From assembly GCF_019090095.1 (NCBI RefSeq), contig NZ_JAGQFP010000002.1:1-64000 (forward strand): DNA of 64,000 bases. Direction: 5' to 3'. The position numbers and the translations under genes are program-made. Positions 36,506-45,530 of this stretch are shown one piece after another (position 1 is the stretch's first letter; each line of letters begins with the position of its first letter). Origin of the DNA: Stutzerimonas stutzeri (GTDB taxonomy: Bacteria; Pseudomonadota; Gammaproteobacteria; Pseudomonadales; Pseudomonadaceae). The notes under the pieces were generated by a model. That model was not told the origin of the DNA and did no database searches. It saw nothing but the letters and a program-made list of their open reading frames with translations.

Positions 36506-37533
36506 GACACGACTTCCTTCGACTCGATCCGGATCGGTTGCGCGAACGCCACCGAGAGATGGGCACCGGCAACAACGCTGCGCCCTGAGGAAAGAGCGAC
36601 CGGATCATTGGCGGAATTAAGCGGTGACGGCACAACCGCCGGAACGGCCTGCAGCTGCGCCCGTGGCTCGGCCTGCCGCGGTGCGGCGGCGCGCAGATCG
36701 TCGAGAATCTTGCGGGTGTAGTCGCGGGTCTCGGCGTAGGGGATCTTTTGCACCCAGGCGCCGGTGCCGATCTCGCCCTTGCGCGGATCGCCATGGCTCT
36801 TCAGCCATTCGTCCACCCGCCCGGGACCGGCGTTGTACGCGGCCAGCGCCAACGCCTCGTGACCGTCGTAACGGTCGAGCATCTTGTTCAGGTAGGCGCT
36901 GCCGAGACGCTTGTTGTAATCGGCATCGGTGGTCAGCCGCGCTTCGCTGAACGGCAAACCGAGTTCGGCGGCCATGTCCCGCGCGGTGCCCGGCATCAGT
37001 TGCATCAGGCCGCGTGCGCCTTTTGGCGAGACGGCGGCGATGTTGCCACTCGATTCATGCCTGATCACGCTGTCGACCAGCGACTTGAAACCGGCCTTGC
37101 CGCTTTCCCAGGCGCTGTCCAGCGCCTCGACACCGCGCTGCCAGGTGCCGCGCAGCGCATGCAGGCCACCGCTTTGCAAACCGCTGCCCACATGACCGGC
37201 CAGCGCCGTCGGCGCCGGCGCCGGCGCGCCAGCGGCTTCACCGCCGAGCTGCTGCACCAGCATGTCGGCGATCCCCGTCTGGCGCTTGCCGGCCAGGGTG
37301 TCGGCGAGCACCTCGTCGTAGAAGTCGCGCATGGTGTCCAGCTCGCGGCTGCGCATCGGATTGCCGGCACCCAGGACATCGCCGGCCTTGCGCATCTGCT
37401 TGAGGATCTGCTGCAGGAACATCGCCTCGAACTGCTCGGCGACGACTTCCAGCTGCTGGCGCCGCGCCGCGGTCGGACCATCGGCGCGATTGCGCAGGGA
37501 AGCGAGGTGTTGCGGGAGGGATACGATGCTCAT
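36502..37533 (-). CDS. flgJ: FlgJ: rod-binding domain fused to SLT lytic transglycosylase
   Basis: This 343-residue protein has an N-terminal rod-binding domain (about 15-100, with EQFEAMFLQQILKQMRKA and YDEVLADTLAGKRQTGIADMLVQQL). The C-terminal domain (about 150-300) is a soluble-lytic-transglycosylase (SLT) fold: SLVDSVIRHESSGN with the likely catalytic Glu, KGARGLMQLMPGTARDMA, and ALAAYNAGPGRVDEWL. Classical enterobacterial FlgJ instead carries a glucosaminidase domain. It should open peptidoglycan for rod growth. Start at ATG 37533; a TTG 24 bp upstream is less likely. flgI lies about 72 bp upstream. Confidence 0.9.
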   Translation of the reverse strand: MSIVSLPQHLASLRNRADGPTAARRQQLEVVAEQFEAMFLQQILKQMRKAGDVLGAGNPMRSRELDTMRDFYDEVLADTLAGKRQTGIADMLVQQLGGEAAGAPAPAPTALAGHVGSGLQSGGLHALRGTWQRGVEALDSAWESGKAGFKSLVDSVIRHESSGNIAAVSPKGARGLMQLMPGTARDMAAELGLPFSEARLTTDADYNKRLGSAYLNKMLDRYDGHEALALAAYNAGPGRVDEWLKSHGDPRKGEIGTGAWVQKIPYAETRDYTRKILDDLRAAAPRQAEPRAQLQAVPAVVPSPLNSANDPVALSSGRSVVAGAHLSVAFAQPIRIESKEVVS

Positions 37534-37605
37534 GGTCGGCTTGAAACCTGTCTTCAATCGGCTGCGTGGCCGGCCTGCCCAACGGGCGGGCCGGATACGG
37601 CGGTC

Positions 37606-38727
37606 TTACATCACGATCAGTTCGGCGTTCAGCGCGCCGGCGCGCTCCAGCGCCTGGAGGATGCTCATGACGTCATCCGGCGTGGCGCCGAGGCTGTTGA
37701 TGGTGCTGATGATGCTTTCCAGGCTGGCGCCCTCAGGCCACTTGAACATCGCCTTGCGGTCCTGCTCGATGGCGACGTCCGACTGCGGCGTGACCACGGT
37801 CTGGCCGCCAGACAAGGGGTTCGGCTGGCTGACCTGCGGGTTTTCGCTGATGGTCACGGTCAGGCTGCCATGCGCCACCGCGGCGGCCTTGACCCGCACG
37901 CCCTCGCCCACCACGACGGTGCCGGTGCGGCTGTTGAACACCACCTTCGGCCGGGTGCGTCCTTCTTGCACGTCCAGGCGTTCGAGCATGGCCATGAAGC
38001 TCATGCGCTGGGTGCTGGTGAGCGGTGCGCGAATCGACACCTTGGTGGCGTTGAGCGCGGTGGCGGTGCCCTTGCCGAAGTAGGCGTCCACCGCATCGAC
38101 CACGCGGCTCACGGTCTGGAAGCTTGGCTGGCGCACATTGAGCATGACGTCCGGACGCTCGGTGAAGTCGCTGGGGATCATCCGCTCGACCGTCGCGCCA
38201 TTGGGAATCAGCCCGCTGTTGGAGGTGTTGATGGCCACCTTGGAGCCGCTCGCACCTTCGGCGTTGACGCCGCCGACGATCACCGCGCCCTGGGCTAGGG
38301 CGTAGATTTCGCCGTCGACGCCTTGCAGCGGGGTCATCAACAGCTGGCCGCCACGCAGGCTCTTGGCGTCGCCCAGCGAGGAGACGGTGACGTCGACGGT
38401 CTGGCCAGCGCTGTAGGACGGCGGCACGGTGGCGGTGATGGTGACCGCGGCGACGTTCTTCAGCTTGGGGTCGACGTTCGGCGGCAGGTTCACGCCGAAC
38501 TGCTTGATCATGTTCGCCACCGACTGGCTGGTGAACTTGACCTGGTTCTTGTCGCCAGTGCCGTCGAGGCCGACCACCAGGCCGTAGCCGATCAGCTGGT
38601 TGCCGCGGATGCCTTCGATGTCGACGAGGTCCATCAGCGGCACGGCCTGCGCCGGCAACTGCCAGAGCGCGGCGGCGGCGAGCAACAGCTTGAGGGATCG
38701 CAGCGGGCTAATCATTGCTAGGGCCAT
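37606..38727 (-). CDS. flgI: Flagellar P-ring protein FlgI (lateral)
   Basis: This protein of about 373 residues has a Sec signal ([20 protein letters not shown]) and assembles the periplasmic P-ring. The family sequence is clear: [38 protein letters not shown] near the N-terminus, and LNALGATPDD-like C-terminal residues ([29 protein letters not shown]). The start is close to the flgH stop. ATG 38727 is used here, although ATG 38715 would give a shorter signal peptide. Confidence 0.94.
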   Translation of the reverse strand: MALAMISPLRSLKLLLAAAALWQLPAQAVPLMDLVDIEGIRGNQLIGYGLVVGLDGTGDKNQVKFTSQSVANMIKQFGVNLPPNVDPKLKNVAAVTITATVPPSYSAGQTVDVTVSSLGDAKSLRGGQLLMTPLQGVDGEIYALAQGAVIVGGVNAEGASGSKVAINTSNSGLIPNGATVERMIPSDFTERPDVMLNVRQPSFQTVSRVVDAVDAYFGKGTATALNATKVSIRAPLTSTQRMSFMAMLERLDVQEGRTRPKVVFNSRTGTVVVGEGVRVKAAAVAHGSLTVTISENPQVSQPNPLSGGQTVVTPQSDVAIEQDRKAMFKWPEGASLESIISTINSLGATPDDVMSILQALERAGALNAELIVM

Positions 38728-38730
38728 CAC

Positions 38731-39393
38731 TTAAAGAGGGAACAGCGGCGAGGCGAAGAAACGCGTCAGCCAGCCAGCCGAGTTGCTGTCGTTGAGCACG
38801 CCACGGCCGGCATAGGAAATCTTGGCGTTGGCCACGCTCTGCGAGGACACCTGGTTGTAGCGGTTGATGTCGTCGATACGCACCAGGCCGGTCAGGCGGA
38901 TGAATTCGTCGCCCTGGTTCAGGCGCAGGGCCTTTTCGCCCTTGATCTGCAGGGTGCCGTTGGGCAGCACGCGGTGCACGCTGACGGCGATGGAGCCGCG
39001 CAGGGTGTTCTGCTGCGAACTCTTGGCCGAGCCGCTGAACTCACGCTCGGCGCCGGCGTTGGTTTCGACGTTCGGATAGGCCTTGCCGAGAATGGTCGGC
39101 ACGCCGATGCCAACGCTCGACTCCTTGCCGAAGCTGGTGCCGGCGCTCTTGCTCGACTGGGTGGATTCGTCCAGCACCACGGTGAGGATGTCGCCCACCC
39201 GCACGGCGCGCCGGTCGCTGATCAGCGAGCCGCTGTAGCCGGAGCGGAACAGGCCGCCGCCGGTGGTCGGCGGCAGGCTGTAGTCCAGCTCCAGCGGCTC
39301 GTACTCGGTCGAAGGCGCATCGGGGCGCAGTTCGTTGAAGCTGGCGCAACCGCCGAGCAGGGCCAGCGCGACGAACAGTAGAGGCGTACGCAT
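38731..39393 (-). CDS. flgH: Flagellar L-ring lipoprotein FlgH (lateral)
   Basis: This 220-residue outer-membrane L-ring subunit has a lipoprotein signal MRTPLLFVALALLGGCASF with lipobox LGGC (Cys16). Conserved segments are LFRSGYSGSLISDRRAVRVGDILTVVLDESTQSSKSA, ANTLRGSIAVSV-type (NTLRGSIAVSVHRVLPNG) and GEKALRLNQGDEFIRLTGLVRIDDI. The ATG at 39393 lies just after flgG. A much longer frame running upstream through flgG is not the gene. Confidence 0.94.
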   Translation of the reverse strand: MRTPLLFVALALLGGCASFNELRPDAPSTEYEPLELDYSLPPTTGGGLFRSGYSGSLISDRRAVRVGDILTVVLDESTQSSKSAGTSFGKESSVGIGVPTILGKAYPNVETNAGAEREFSGSAKSSQQNTLRGSIAVSVHRVLPNGTLQIKGEKALRLNQGDEFIRLTGLVRIDDINRYNQVSSQSVANAKISYAGRGVLNDSNSAGWLTRFFASPLFPL

Positions 39394-39401
39394 CACGGGT
39401 C

Positions 39402-40187
39402 TCAGACGGTCTGGTTGAGGAACTGCTGCATGCCGCTGGCGGCATCGAGCACCTTGGCGTTGGCCTCGTAGGCGCGCTGGATGGCGATCATCGCCACCAT
39501 GGCCTCGACCACCTGCACGTTGGAGCCCTCCAGCACGCCCTGCTTGAGCTGGCCGAGGCCTTCCTCGCCCGGCACGCCTTCGACGGCTTCGCCGCTGGCG
39601 ACGCTCTCGCGATAGAGATTGCCACCCAGGGCTTCCAGGCCACCGGGGTTGGTGAAGTTGACCAGGGTGATCTGGCCCAGCTCGGACGGCAGGGTGTCGC
39701 CGGGCAGCACCGCGGTGACGATGCCGTCGGCGCCCACGGTGAAGCCGGTCGCGCCCTGCGGCACTTCGATGGCCGGGGTCAGCGGCAGGCCCTGGGCATT
39801 GACCATCACGCCTTCGGCGTTGAGCTGGAACTGACCGTTCTCGGTGTAGAGGATGTCGCCGTTGGGCGCCTCGACCTGGAAGAAGCCACGGCCGACGATC
39901 GCCAGGTCCATCGGCTGGCCGGTGGTCTGGATGCTGCCTTCGGTGAAGACCTTCTGGGTGCCGGCCACGCGCACACCGCTGCCCAGCTGGATGCCCGACG
40001 GCACGGTGTTGATCTCGTCGGCCTGAGCGCCCGGCTGTTTCTCGATGCTGTAGAACAGGTCCTCGAAGACCGCGCGGTCGCTCTTGAAGCCGTTGGTGTT
40101 GACGTTGGCCAGGTTGTTGGCGACGGTCGCCATCGCGGTGTCCTGGGCGGCCAGGCCGGTCTTGCTGACCCAAAGTGCGGAATTCAT
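39402..40187 (-). CDS. flgG: Flagellar distal rod protein FlgG (lateral)
   Basis: This 261-residue protein has the rod signature MNSALWVSKTGLAAQDTAMATVANNLANVNTNGFKSDRAVFEDL (the ANNxANxNTxGFK motif) and C-terminus EGSNVQVVEAMVAMIAIQRAYEANAKVLDAASGMQQFLNQTV. It forms the distal rod below the hook. flgF lies 14 bp upstream and flgH 8 bp downstream. Confidence 0.95.
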   Translation of the reverse strand: MNSALWVSKTGLAAQDTAMATVANNLANVNTNGFKSDRAVFEDLFYSIEKQPGAQADEINTVPSGIQLGSGVRVAGTQKVFTEGSIQTTGQPMDLAIVGRGFFQVEAPNGDILYTENGQFQLNAEGVMVNAQGLPLTPAIEVPQGATGFTVGADGIVTAVLPGDTLPSELGQITLVNFTNPGGLEALGGNLYRESVASGEAVEGVPGEEGLGQLKQGVLEGSNVQVVEAMVAMIAIQRAYEANAKVLDAASGMQQFLNQTV

Positions 40188-40201
40188 GCGTTATCTCCCG
40201 A

Positions 40202-40930
40202 TCAGCTGCCGCGGATCATTCGGTTGCCGGCGTCGGAGAGGTCCTCGGCGGCTTTCATCATCTTTACCTGGGTCTCGAACAGGCGGTTGAGGCTCATGGT
40301 CGAGGCCAGCTCGTCGATCGCCGAGACGTTGCTCGACTCGAGGAAACCACTGGCCAGGCGCACGTTTTCGCTGGGCGCGGCGGGCTCGCCGTTGCGCGTG
40401 ACCAGCAGCCCTGCTTCGTTCTTCATCAGATCGGCCGCGGCGACGTCGACCAGGCGGATGCGGTCGACTTCGGCCATCAGGTAGTCGCCGGGCGCCATGA
40501 CCGAGACGGTGCCGTCGTTGCCGATCTCGACGCGGTCGTGCTCGGGCAGCTCGATCGGACCGCCCTCGCCCATCACGGCGCGGCCGTTGAGGGTCAGGCG
40601 ACCCTCGGCGTCGATCTGCAGGCTGCCCTGGCGCGTGTAGGCCTCGCCTTCGCCGTCCTGCAGGACGATCAGGCCGGTGCCCTTGACCGCGAAATCCAGA
40701 TCGCGGCCGGTGGCGACCATCGGACCGGCCGCCAGGCTGACGCCGTTGTTCTCGACCACCGCCATGTGCCGGCTGTCATAGCCGTAGCCTTCGACGGCAA
40801 CGGCCTGGGCGCGCTCGAGATCGGCGCGAAAGCCCGGCGTGTTGGCATTGGCCAGGTTGTTGGAGCGCACCTGCAGCGACATCATCGTGCGGCTGGCGGC
40901 GGTCATCGCCGTGTATCCCAAACGATCCAT
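40202..40930 (-). CDS. flgF: Flagellar proximal rod protein FlgF (lateral)
   Basis: This 242-residue rod protein starts MDRLGYTAMTAASRTMMSLQVRSNNLANANTPGFRADLERAQ, with the SNNLANANTPGFR rod motif. It has the central MVATGRDLDFAVKGTGLIVLQDGEGEAYTRQGSLQID characteristic of FlgF. The C-terminus ESSNVSAIDELASTMSLNRLFETQVKMM completes the family pattern. Gene order after flgE supports the call. Confidence 0.94.
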   Translation of the reverse strand: MDRLGYTAMTAASRTMMSLQVRSNNLANANTPGFRADLERAQAVAVEGYGYDSRHMAVVENNGVSLAAGPMVATGRDLDFAVKGTGLIVLQDGEGEAYTRQGSLQIDAEGRLTLNGRAVMGEGGPIELPEHDRVEIGNDGTVSVMAPGDYLMAEVDRIRLVDVAAADLMKNEAGLLVTRNGEPAAPSENVRLASGFLESSNVSAIDELASTMSLNRLFETQVKMMKAAEDLSDAGNRMIRGS

Positions 40931-40939
40931 GGATCAGCC

Positions 40940-42127
40940 TCAGAGCGCGCTAAACAGAACCTGGGTCAGTTCCTTGTTGGTGGAAATGACCTGGGTATTG
41001 GCTTGGTAGTTACGCTGGCCTTCCATCAGGCCCACCAGCTGCTGGGTGAGGTCGACGTTGGAGCTTTCCAGCGCGCCGCTGGCCAGGCTGCCGTACTGGC
41101 CGACGCCCGGCGCACCGAGCATGGCCGCGCCGGAGGCGGCGGTTTCGGTCCAGGCGGTGCCGCTGATGTTCTTCAGGCCCTCGGCGTTGACGAAGCTGGC
41201 CAGCACCACCTGGCCCTGGAGCAGGCGCTCGCCGTTGGAATAGCTGGCGTAGACCTTGCCGTCCTTCTCGACGCTCATGCCGGTCTGCTCGCCGGCCGAA
41301 TAGCCGGTGGCGCGGTTGCTGGTCACGCTGAATTCGGAGCCGTACTGGCTGGTGCCGCTGTAGTCGAGCTGGATGGCCAGCGGATCGACGCCACCGGTCA
41401 ACGTCGCGTTCAGCGCCACCTTGCCGATGGGCGCGGCCAGCGTGCCGGCGCCGTCGAAGGTCAGCGCCTGCGGGCCGGCGATGGCGGTACCGTCGACGTA
41501 GTAGTGGGCGTTCCAGCTGTTGTCGGCGGTCTTGGCGAAGTACTGGGTCAGGGTGTGTTCCTTGCCCTGGGAGTCGTACAGCTTGGTGGTGTAGGTGGAG
41601 TTGTAGCTGTCGGCCACCTGCGGATCGAAGGCCACGGCCGGCACGTTCTGGTTCGCGTCGAGGTTGGCGACGAAGCTCAGCGCATCGGTGGCCTTGGCCG
41701 GCAGTCCGCCGGACTTGAGCTGCAGGTCGCTGACGGTGCCGGTCTGCAGATTGCCGGTGGCGTCGGCCGGGTAGCCCTGCAGGCGCTGGCCGAGGCTGTT
41801 GGTCAGGTAGCTGTCCTTGTCGGTGCCGAACACGCCGGCGCGGGTATAGCTCACATCACCATTGCTGGCGCGGGTGACGAAGAAGCCGCCGCCGGAAATG
41901 GCCAAATCGAGGCTGCGGTTGGTCGTGGTCAGGGCGCCACCCTGGCTGATGCTCTGGCTGGTGCCGGTGACTTCCACACCCATCGCCTGGCTCTCGGCGT
42001 AGAGGCTGCCGAAGTTGGCGCGCGAGGACTTGAAGCCCACGGTGCCGGCGTTGGCGATGTTGTTGCCGATGGTGTTGAGTTGTTCGTTGACGGCGGACAG
42101 GCCGGTCAGGGCGATGTTGAAGCTCAT
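40940..42127 (-). CDS. flgE: Flagellar hook protein FlgE (lateral)
   Basis: This 395-residue hook subunit has the N-terminus MSFNIALTGLSAVNEQLNTIGNNIANAGTVGFKSSRANFGSLYAE. The central region has DLQLKSGGLPAKATDALSFVANLDANQNVPAV, typical of FlgE, and the C-terminus is ALESSNVDLTQQLVGLMEGQRNYQANTQVISTNKELTQVLF. It polymerises into the hook. flgD lies 47 bp upstream. The size fits a lateral hook. Confidence 0.95.
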   Translation of the reverse strand: MSFNIALTGLSAVNEQLNTIGNNIANAGTVGFKSSRANFGSLYAESQAMGVEVTGTSQSISQGGALTTTNRSLDLAISGGGFFVTRASNGDVSYTRAGVFGTDKDSYLTNSLGQRLQGYPADATGNLQTGTVSDLQLKSGGLPAKATDALSFVANLDANQNVPAVAFDPQVADSYNSTYTTKLYDSQGKEHTLTQYFAKTADNSWNAHYYVDGTAIAGPQALTFDGAGTLAAPIGKVALNATLTGGVDPLAIQLDYSGTSQYGSEFSVTSNRATGYSAGEQTGMSVEKDGKVYASYSNGERLLQGQVVLASFVNAEGLKNISGTAWTETAASGAAMLGAPGVGQYGSLASGALESSNVDLTQQLVGLMEGQRNYQANTQVISTNKELTQVLFSAL

Positions 42128-42174
42128 GGGCTGATCTCGATACGTAAGTGGGAATGACTGGCGAGCCCTGGGGC

Positions 42175-42858
42175 TCAGCCGCCGAGCAGCCCGGCGTCGG
42201 CCTGGGCGAATTCGAGGATGTTGTAGAAGGGCACCGAACCGACGCCCTTGACCTGCAGCACCGGGCCTTCGGCGCTGACGCGCACGTTGGCTACCTGGCC
42301 GGCCACTTCCACCTGGGGAAATTCGCCGTTTTCCGACTCGATGCTGACGCTGTATTGGCCGTCGCGCAGGCCGTGCTTGGCCGGATCGATGACGAAAGGC
42401 ACCTTGCCGGCGGACTGCGCGCCCAGCTCGATGCGGGTCTGGGTGCCGTTGGAATCGGTCAGGACGACGGCCGTACGGGCCGAGGCATGGCTGAGGTCGA
42501 AGCCGCCGCTGACGGCCTGACCGCTGAGCGCCAGCGACTCGACCGCGACACTGACCTGCTGGCCGACCAGGCCGGCGGCCGTCAGGGTCTGCAGGTTGTC
42601 GGTCAGCACCAGGTTGTTCTTCGCCACGGTGGCGAGGTTCTCCATGCTCTTGACCTGGGACATGGCCGAGAACTGGTTGAGAAATTCGGTGCTGTCGACC
42701 GGCTTGGTCGGGTCCTGGTACTTGATCTGCGCGACCATCAGGCTGATGAAGTTGTTTTCCATCTGCGTGGCATCGCTGATGTTCACCGCCTGCTTGGGCA
42801 AGTCGCTGGCATGGCTGTTGGACAGGCCGCTGCCCTGCAGGTTATTGCTCACCGCCAT
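42175..42858 (-). CDS. flgD: Flagellar hook assembly protein FlgD (lateral)
   Basis: This 227-residue hook-cap protein has the N-terminal signature QMENNFISLMVAQIKYQDPTKPVDSTEFLNQFSAMSQVKSMENL (about 36-80), followed by FlgD Ig-like and tudor-like domains (about 100-215). The cap directs FlgE assembly. The start shares a base with the flgC stop, so translation is coupled. Confidence 0.94.
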   Translation of the reverse strand: MAVSNNLQGSGLSNSHASDLPKQAVNISDATQMENNFISLMVAQIKYQDPTKPVDSTEFLNQFSAMSQVKSMENLATVAKNNLVLTDNLQTLTAAGLVGQQVSVAVESLALSGQAVSGGFDLSHASARTAVVLTDSNGTQTRIELGAQSAGKVPFVIDPAKHGLRDGQYSVSIESENGEFPQVEVAGQVANVRVSAEGPVLQVKGVGSVPFYNILEFAQADAGLLGG

Positions 42859-43286
42859 CAGGATTCTCCCAGCCGCAACAGGCTCTGCTGCATGCTCTTG
42901 ACGCGGTTGAGCACCTCGACGCCGGTCTCGAAGCTGCGGGTGGCCGACATCATGTCGGTCATCTCTTCGATCTCGTTGATGTCGGGGTAATAGACGTAGC
43001 CATCGCCATCGGCCAGCGGATTGCCCGGCTCGTAACGGCGCTTGGGCTCGGCACCGGAGGTGACCACATCGAGCACCTGCACATGGGCACCGCCGAGGCC
43101 GACGCCGCGGGTCAGCGAGTTGTTCTCGTAGACGGCGGCGAACATCGGCTTGCGCGCCTGGTAGACGTCGGCCGGGTTGTTGGCCGCCGAGTCGGTATTG
43201 GCCAGGTTGCTCGCCACGGTGTTCAGACGCACGGTCTGGGCGTTCATGGACGAACCGGCGATGCGGTAGATGGAATCGAATGACAT
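42858..43286 (-). CDS. flgC: Flagellar proximal rod protein FlgC (lateral)
   Basis: This 142-residue rod protein has MSFDSIYRIAGSSMNAQTVRLNTVASNLANTDSA at the N-terminus, the usual KRRYEPGNPLADGDGYVYYPDINEIEEMTDMMSATRSFETGVEVLNRVKSM region and an ending of about 15 more residues. It lies three bases after flgB. Confidence 0.95.
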   Translation of the reverse strand: MSFDSIYRIAGSSMNAQTVRLNTVASNLANTDSAANNPADVYQARKPMFAAVYENNSLTRGVGLGGAHVQVLDVVTSGAEPKRRYEPGNPLADGDGYVYYPDINEIEEMTDMMSATRSFETGVEVLNRVKSMQQSLLRLGES

Positions 43287-43289
43287 GGC

Positions 43290-43655
43290 TTAACGGCCCT
43301 CGATGGCTTGCTTCAAGCCACGAAATTTCATCGTGATGAAGGTCAGGCTGGTCTGGAAATCCATGGAGTTGCGCGAGAACTGCGCCTGCTCGGTCGACAG
43401 CTCGACGGTGTTGCCGTCCTGCGAGGGCTGGTCCGGGACGCGGTACAGCAGACGCGGATCGGTACCGGCGAGGCTGGCGCGCGGCGAGGCGCTGCTGTCG
43501 AGCCGCTGCATTTCCTTGCTGAAATCGATGTCCCGCGCCTGGAAGCCCGGGGTGTCTTCGTTGGCCAGGTTTGCCGCGAGAATTTCGCTGCGCTGCATGC
43601 GCAAGCCGAGGGCGCGTTCGTGAACGCCCAGCGCTTCATCAATCCGTATACTCAT
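43290..43655 (-). CDS. flgB: Flagellar proximal rod protein FlgB (lateral)
   Basis: This 121-residue rod protein is the first gene of the flgBCDEFGHIJKL-lafW operon. The start at 43655 gives MSIRIDEALGVHERALGLRMQRSEILAANLANEDTPGFQARDIDF, the family N-terminus. The upstream in-frame extension has no flagellar features. A strong sigma54-type promoter lies about 60-80 bp upstream. Confidence 0.94.
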   Translation of the reverse strand: MSIRIDEALGVHERALGLRMQRSEILAANLANEDTPGFQARDIDFSKEMQRLDSSASPRASLAGTDPRLLYRVPDQPSQDGNTVELSTEQAQFSRNSMDFQTSLTFITMKFRGLKQAIEGR

Positions 43656-43713
43656 TTGCCGATACCCTTTGCAGCCTGTGCAGGCTGAACCCAGCCCACC
43701 GCTTTCACGCTGT

Positions 43714-43735
43714 TTTGCAGAAAGCGTGCCGAACC
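43714..43735 (-). promoter_or_regulatory. Sigma54 (-24/-12) promoter of the flgB operon
   Basis: Read on the minus strand the site is TTCGGCACGCTTTCTGCAAA. GG at -24 (43729-43730) and GC at -12 (43717-43718) are 10 bp apart, with CACG after the GG as in the consensus TGGCACG-N4-TTGC. It lies 60 bp upstream of the flgB ATG. LafK is the likely activator. Confidence 0.65.
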
Positions 43736-43754
43736 TACAAATACGGGTAATCCA

Positions 43755-44558
43755 TTGATTTACATAGCGAAAAACGCAGACAAGCGAGCGCACAGCACGC
43801 GCTTTTTTCCGCTTGGCTTATGCCGCGCAGGCGGAAGCGGAAAAGCGCCTTCCGCCTGGTCGATCGTCGCCCTTGCGCTGCTCGGCGTCGTGCCGCCGGC
43901 TCACGCGGACGCGACAGCGCAGGTCCAGCAGGCCGTGGAGAATCACCTGCGGCTGATGCTTGAACAGCAGGCCGCGCGTCAGGGCTGGCAAGGCATGCAA
44001 CTGCGCTACGAAATCAATGTGCCGGCCAGCGCAGCCCAGCTGCCGCGCTGCGCCGAACCGCTCCAGGTGCGGGCGACAGGCGAGGCGCCATCCGCCATGG
44101 AGCGACAGACCCTGCAGATCCGCTGCGCCGATACCCCCGGCTGGTCAACCAACGCCACGGGCCAGGCACATGTCTTCCTGCCGGCGGTTCATGCCGAGGG
44201 CATCATCGACCGCGGCCAGACCCTGACGGCGGGCGCCCTCAAGCTGCAACGGATCAATGTCGCCAAGGCCCGGCGTGGCTACTACAACCGCATCGACGAG
44301 GTGGTCGGCCTCGCGGCCAAACGCCGCATTCGCGCCGGACAGACCATCACCCCGGCGCTGCTCGAACAAGCCATGGCGGTCAAACGCGGCCAGCCGGTAA
44401 AAATCGTCGCCAACCACGACGGCATCGAGGCCTCCACCTCCGGCGAAGCCCTGGCCGACGGCCAACCCGGCGACGTGATCCGCGTACGCAATACCGGTAG
44501 CGGCAAGGTGATCGATGCGAAGGTGATCGAAGGCGGCGTGGTGACCAGCACCTTCTGA
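43755..44558 (+). CDS. flgA: Flagellar P-ring assembly chaperone FlgA (lateral)
   Basis: This protein of up to 267 residues is divergent from flgB. It has a hydrophobic export segment (about 35-50, WSIVALALLGVVPPAHA) and a SAF/FlgA domain: RGQTLTAGALKLQRINVAKARRGYYNRIDEVVGLAAKRRIRAGQTITPALLEQ, then GQPVKIVANHDGIEASTSGEALADGQPGDVIRVRNTGSGKVIDAKVI. FlgA helps assemble the P-ring in the periplasm. The annotated start is a TTG at 43755. No ATG precedes the signal segment, so the exact N-terminus is uncertain. Confidence 0.9.
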   Translation: MIYIAKNADKRAHSTRFFPLGLCRAGGSGKAPSAWSIVALALLGVVPPAHADATAQVQQAVENHLRLMLEQQAARQGWQGMQLRYEINVPASAAQLPRCAEPLQVRATGEAPSAMERQTLQIRCADTPGWSTNATGQAHVFLPAVHAEGIIDRGQTLTAGALKLQRINVAKARRGYYNRIDEVVGLAAKRRIRAGQTITPALLEQAMAVKRGQPVKIVANHDGIEASTSGEALADGQPGDVIRVRNTGSGKVIDAKVIEGGVVTSTF

Positions 44559-44580
44559 TCGGCGCCACGCCCAGGTCCCT

Positions 44581-45530
44581 CTGTAGGAGCAAGCTCCGCT
44601 TGCGACCCGCCGCCAAGCGGAAGTCCCCGGTCGCGGCCAGAGGCCACTCCTACAAGAGCAGCCCGCTCGATTGTGCCGAGAGGCGCAAAGCCGGCGCGGT
44701 GCCCCGTACACCCGCGCACGCCAAGCCTTCCCTGTAGGAGCAAGCTCTGCTTGCGACCCGCCGCCGCGCGGAAGCCCCCGGTCGCGGCCAGAGGCCACTC
44801 CTACAAGAGCAGCCCGCCGGACCGCACCCAACAGACTTGAAGCCAACAAGGTGCCGCGTCACGCCCAAGCCCCCTGTAGGAGCAAGCTCTGCTTGCGACC
44901 CGCCGCCGCGCGGAAGCCCCCGGTCGCGGCCAGAGGCCACTCCTACAAGAGCAGTTCGCTCGATCGCGCCGAGAGGCTCAACGCCGGCGCGGTGCCCGGA
45001 CACGCCGAAGCCTCCTGTAGGAGCAAGCTCTGCTTGCGACCCGCCGCCGCGCGGAAGCCCCCGGTCGCGGCCAGAGGCCTCTCCTACAAAAGCAGTTCGC
45101 TCGACCGCGCCGAGAGGCCCAACGCCGGCGCGGTGCCCGGACACGCCGAAGCCCCCTGTAGGAGCAAGCTCTGCTTGCGACCCGCCGCCGCGCGGAAGCC
45201 CCCGGTCGCGGCCAGAGGCCACTCCTACAAGAGCAGTTCGCTCGATCGCGCCGAGAGGCTCAACGCCGGCGCGGTGCCCCGTACACCCGCGCACGCCAAG
45301 CCTTCCCTGTAGGAGCAAGCTCTGCTTGCGACCCGCCGCCGCGCGGAAGCCCCGATCGCGGCCAGAGGCCACTCCTACAAGAGCAGTTCGCTCGATCGCG
45401 CCGAGAGGCTCAACGCCGGCGCGGTGCCCCGTACACCCGCGCACGCCAAGCCTTCCCTGTAGGAGCAAGCTCTGCTTGCGACTCGCCGCCGCGCGGAGGT
45501 TTCGTTCGCAAGCAGAGCTTGCTCCTACAA
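44581..45530. repeat. Seven-copy REP-doublet array, about 141-151 bp per unit
   Basis: CTGTAGGAGCAAGCTC recurs at 44581, 44732, 44874, 45015, 45156, 45307 and 45457. Each is followed by GCTTGCGACCCGCCGCC...GGCCAGAGGCC and the inverted end TCCTACAA. Two spacer variants alternate: units 1-2, 5-6 and 6-7 share a CCCGTACACCCGCGCACGCC joint, and others share CCGGACACGCCGAAG. The array closes with an inverted head near 45508-45530. It fills the gap between flgA and the flagellin gene. The long open frames on both strands across it come from the repeat. Confidence 0.9.

Noticed and set aside
44581..45530. CRISPR array
   Set aside because: Units are 141-151 bp and the segments between the palindromes are themselves repeated, not unique spacers; no cas genes are nearby.
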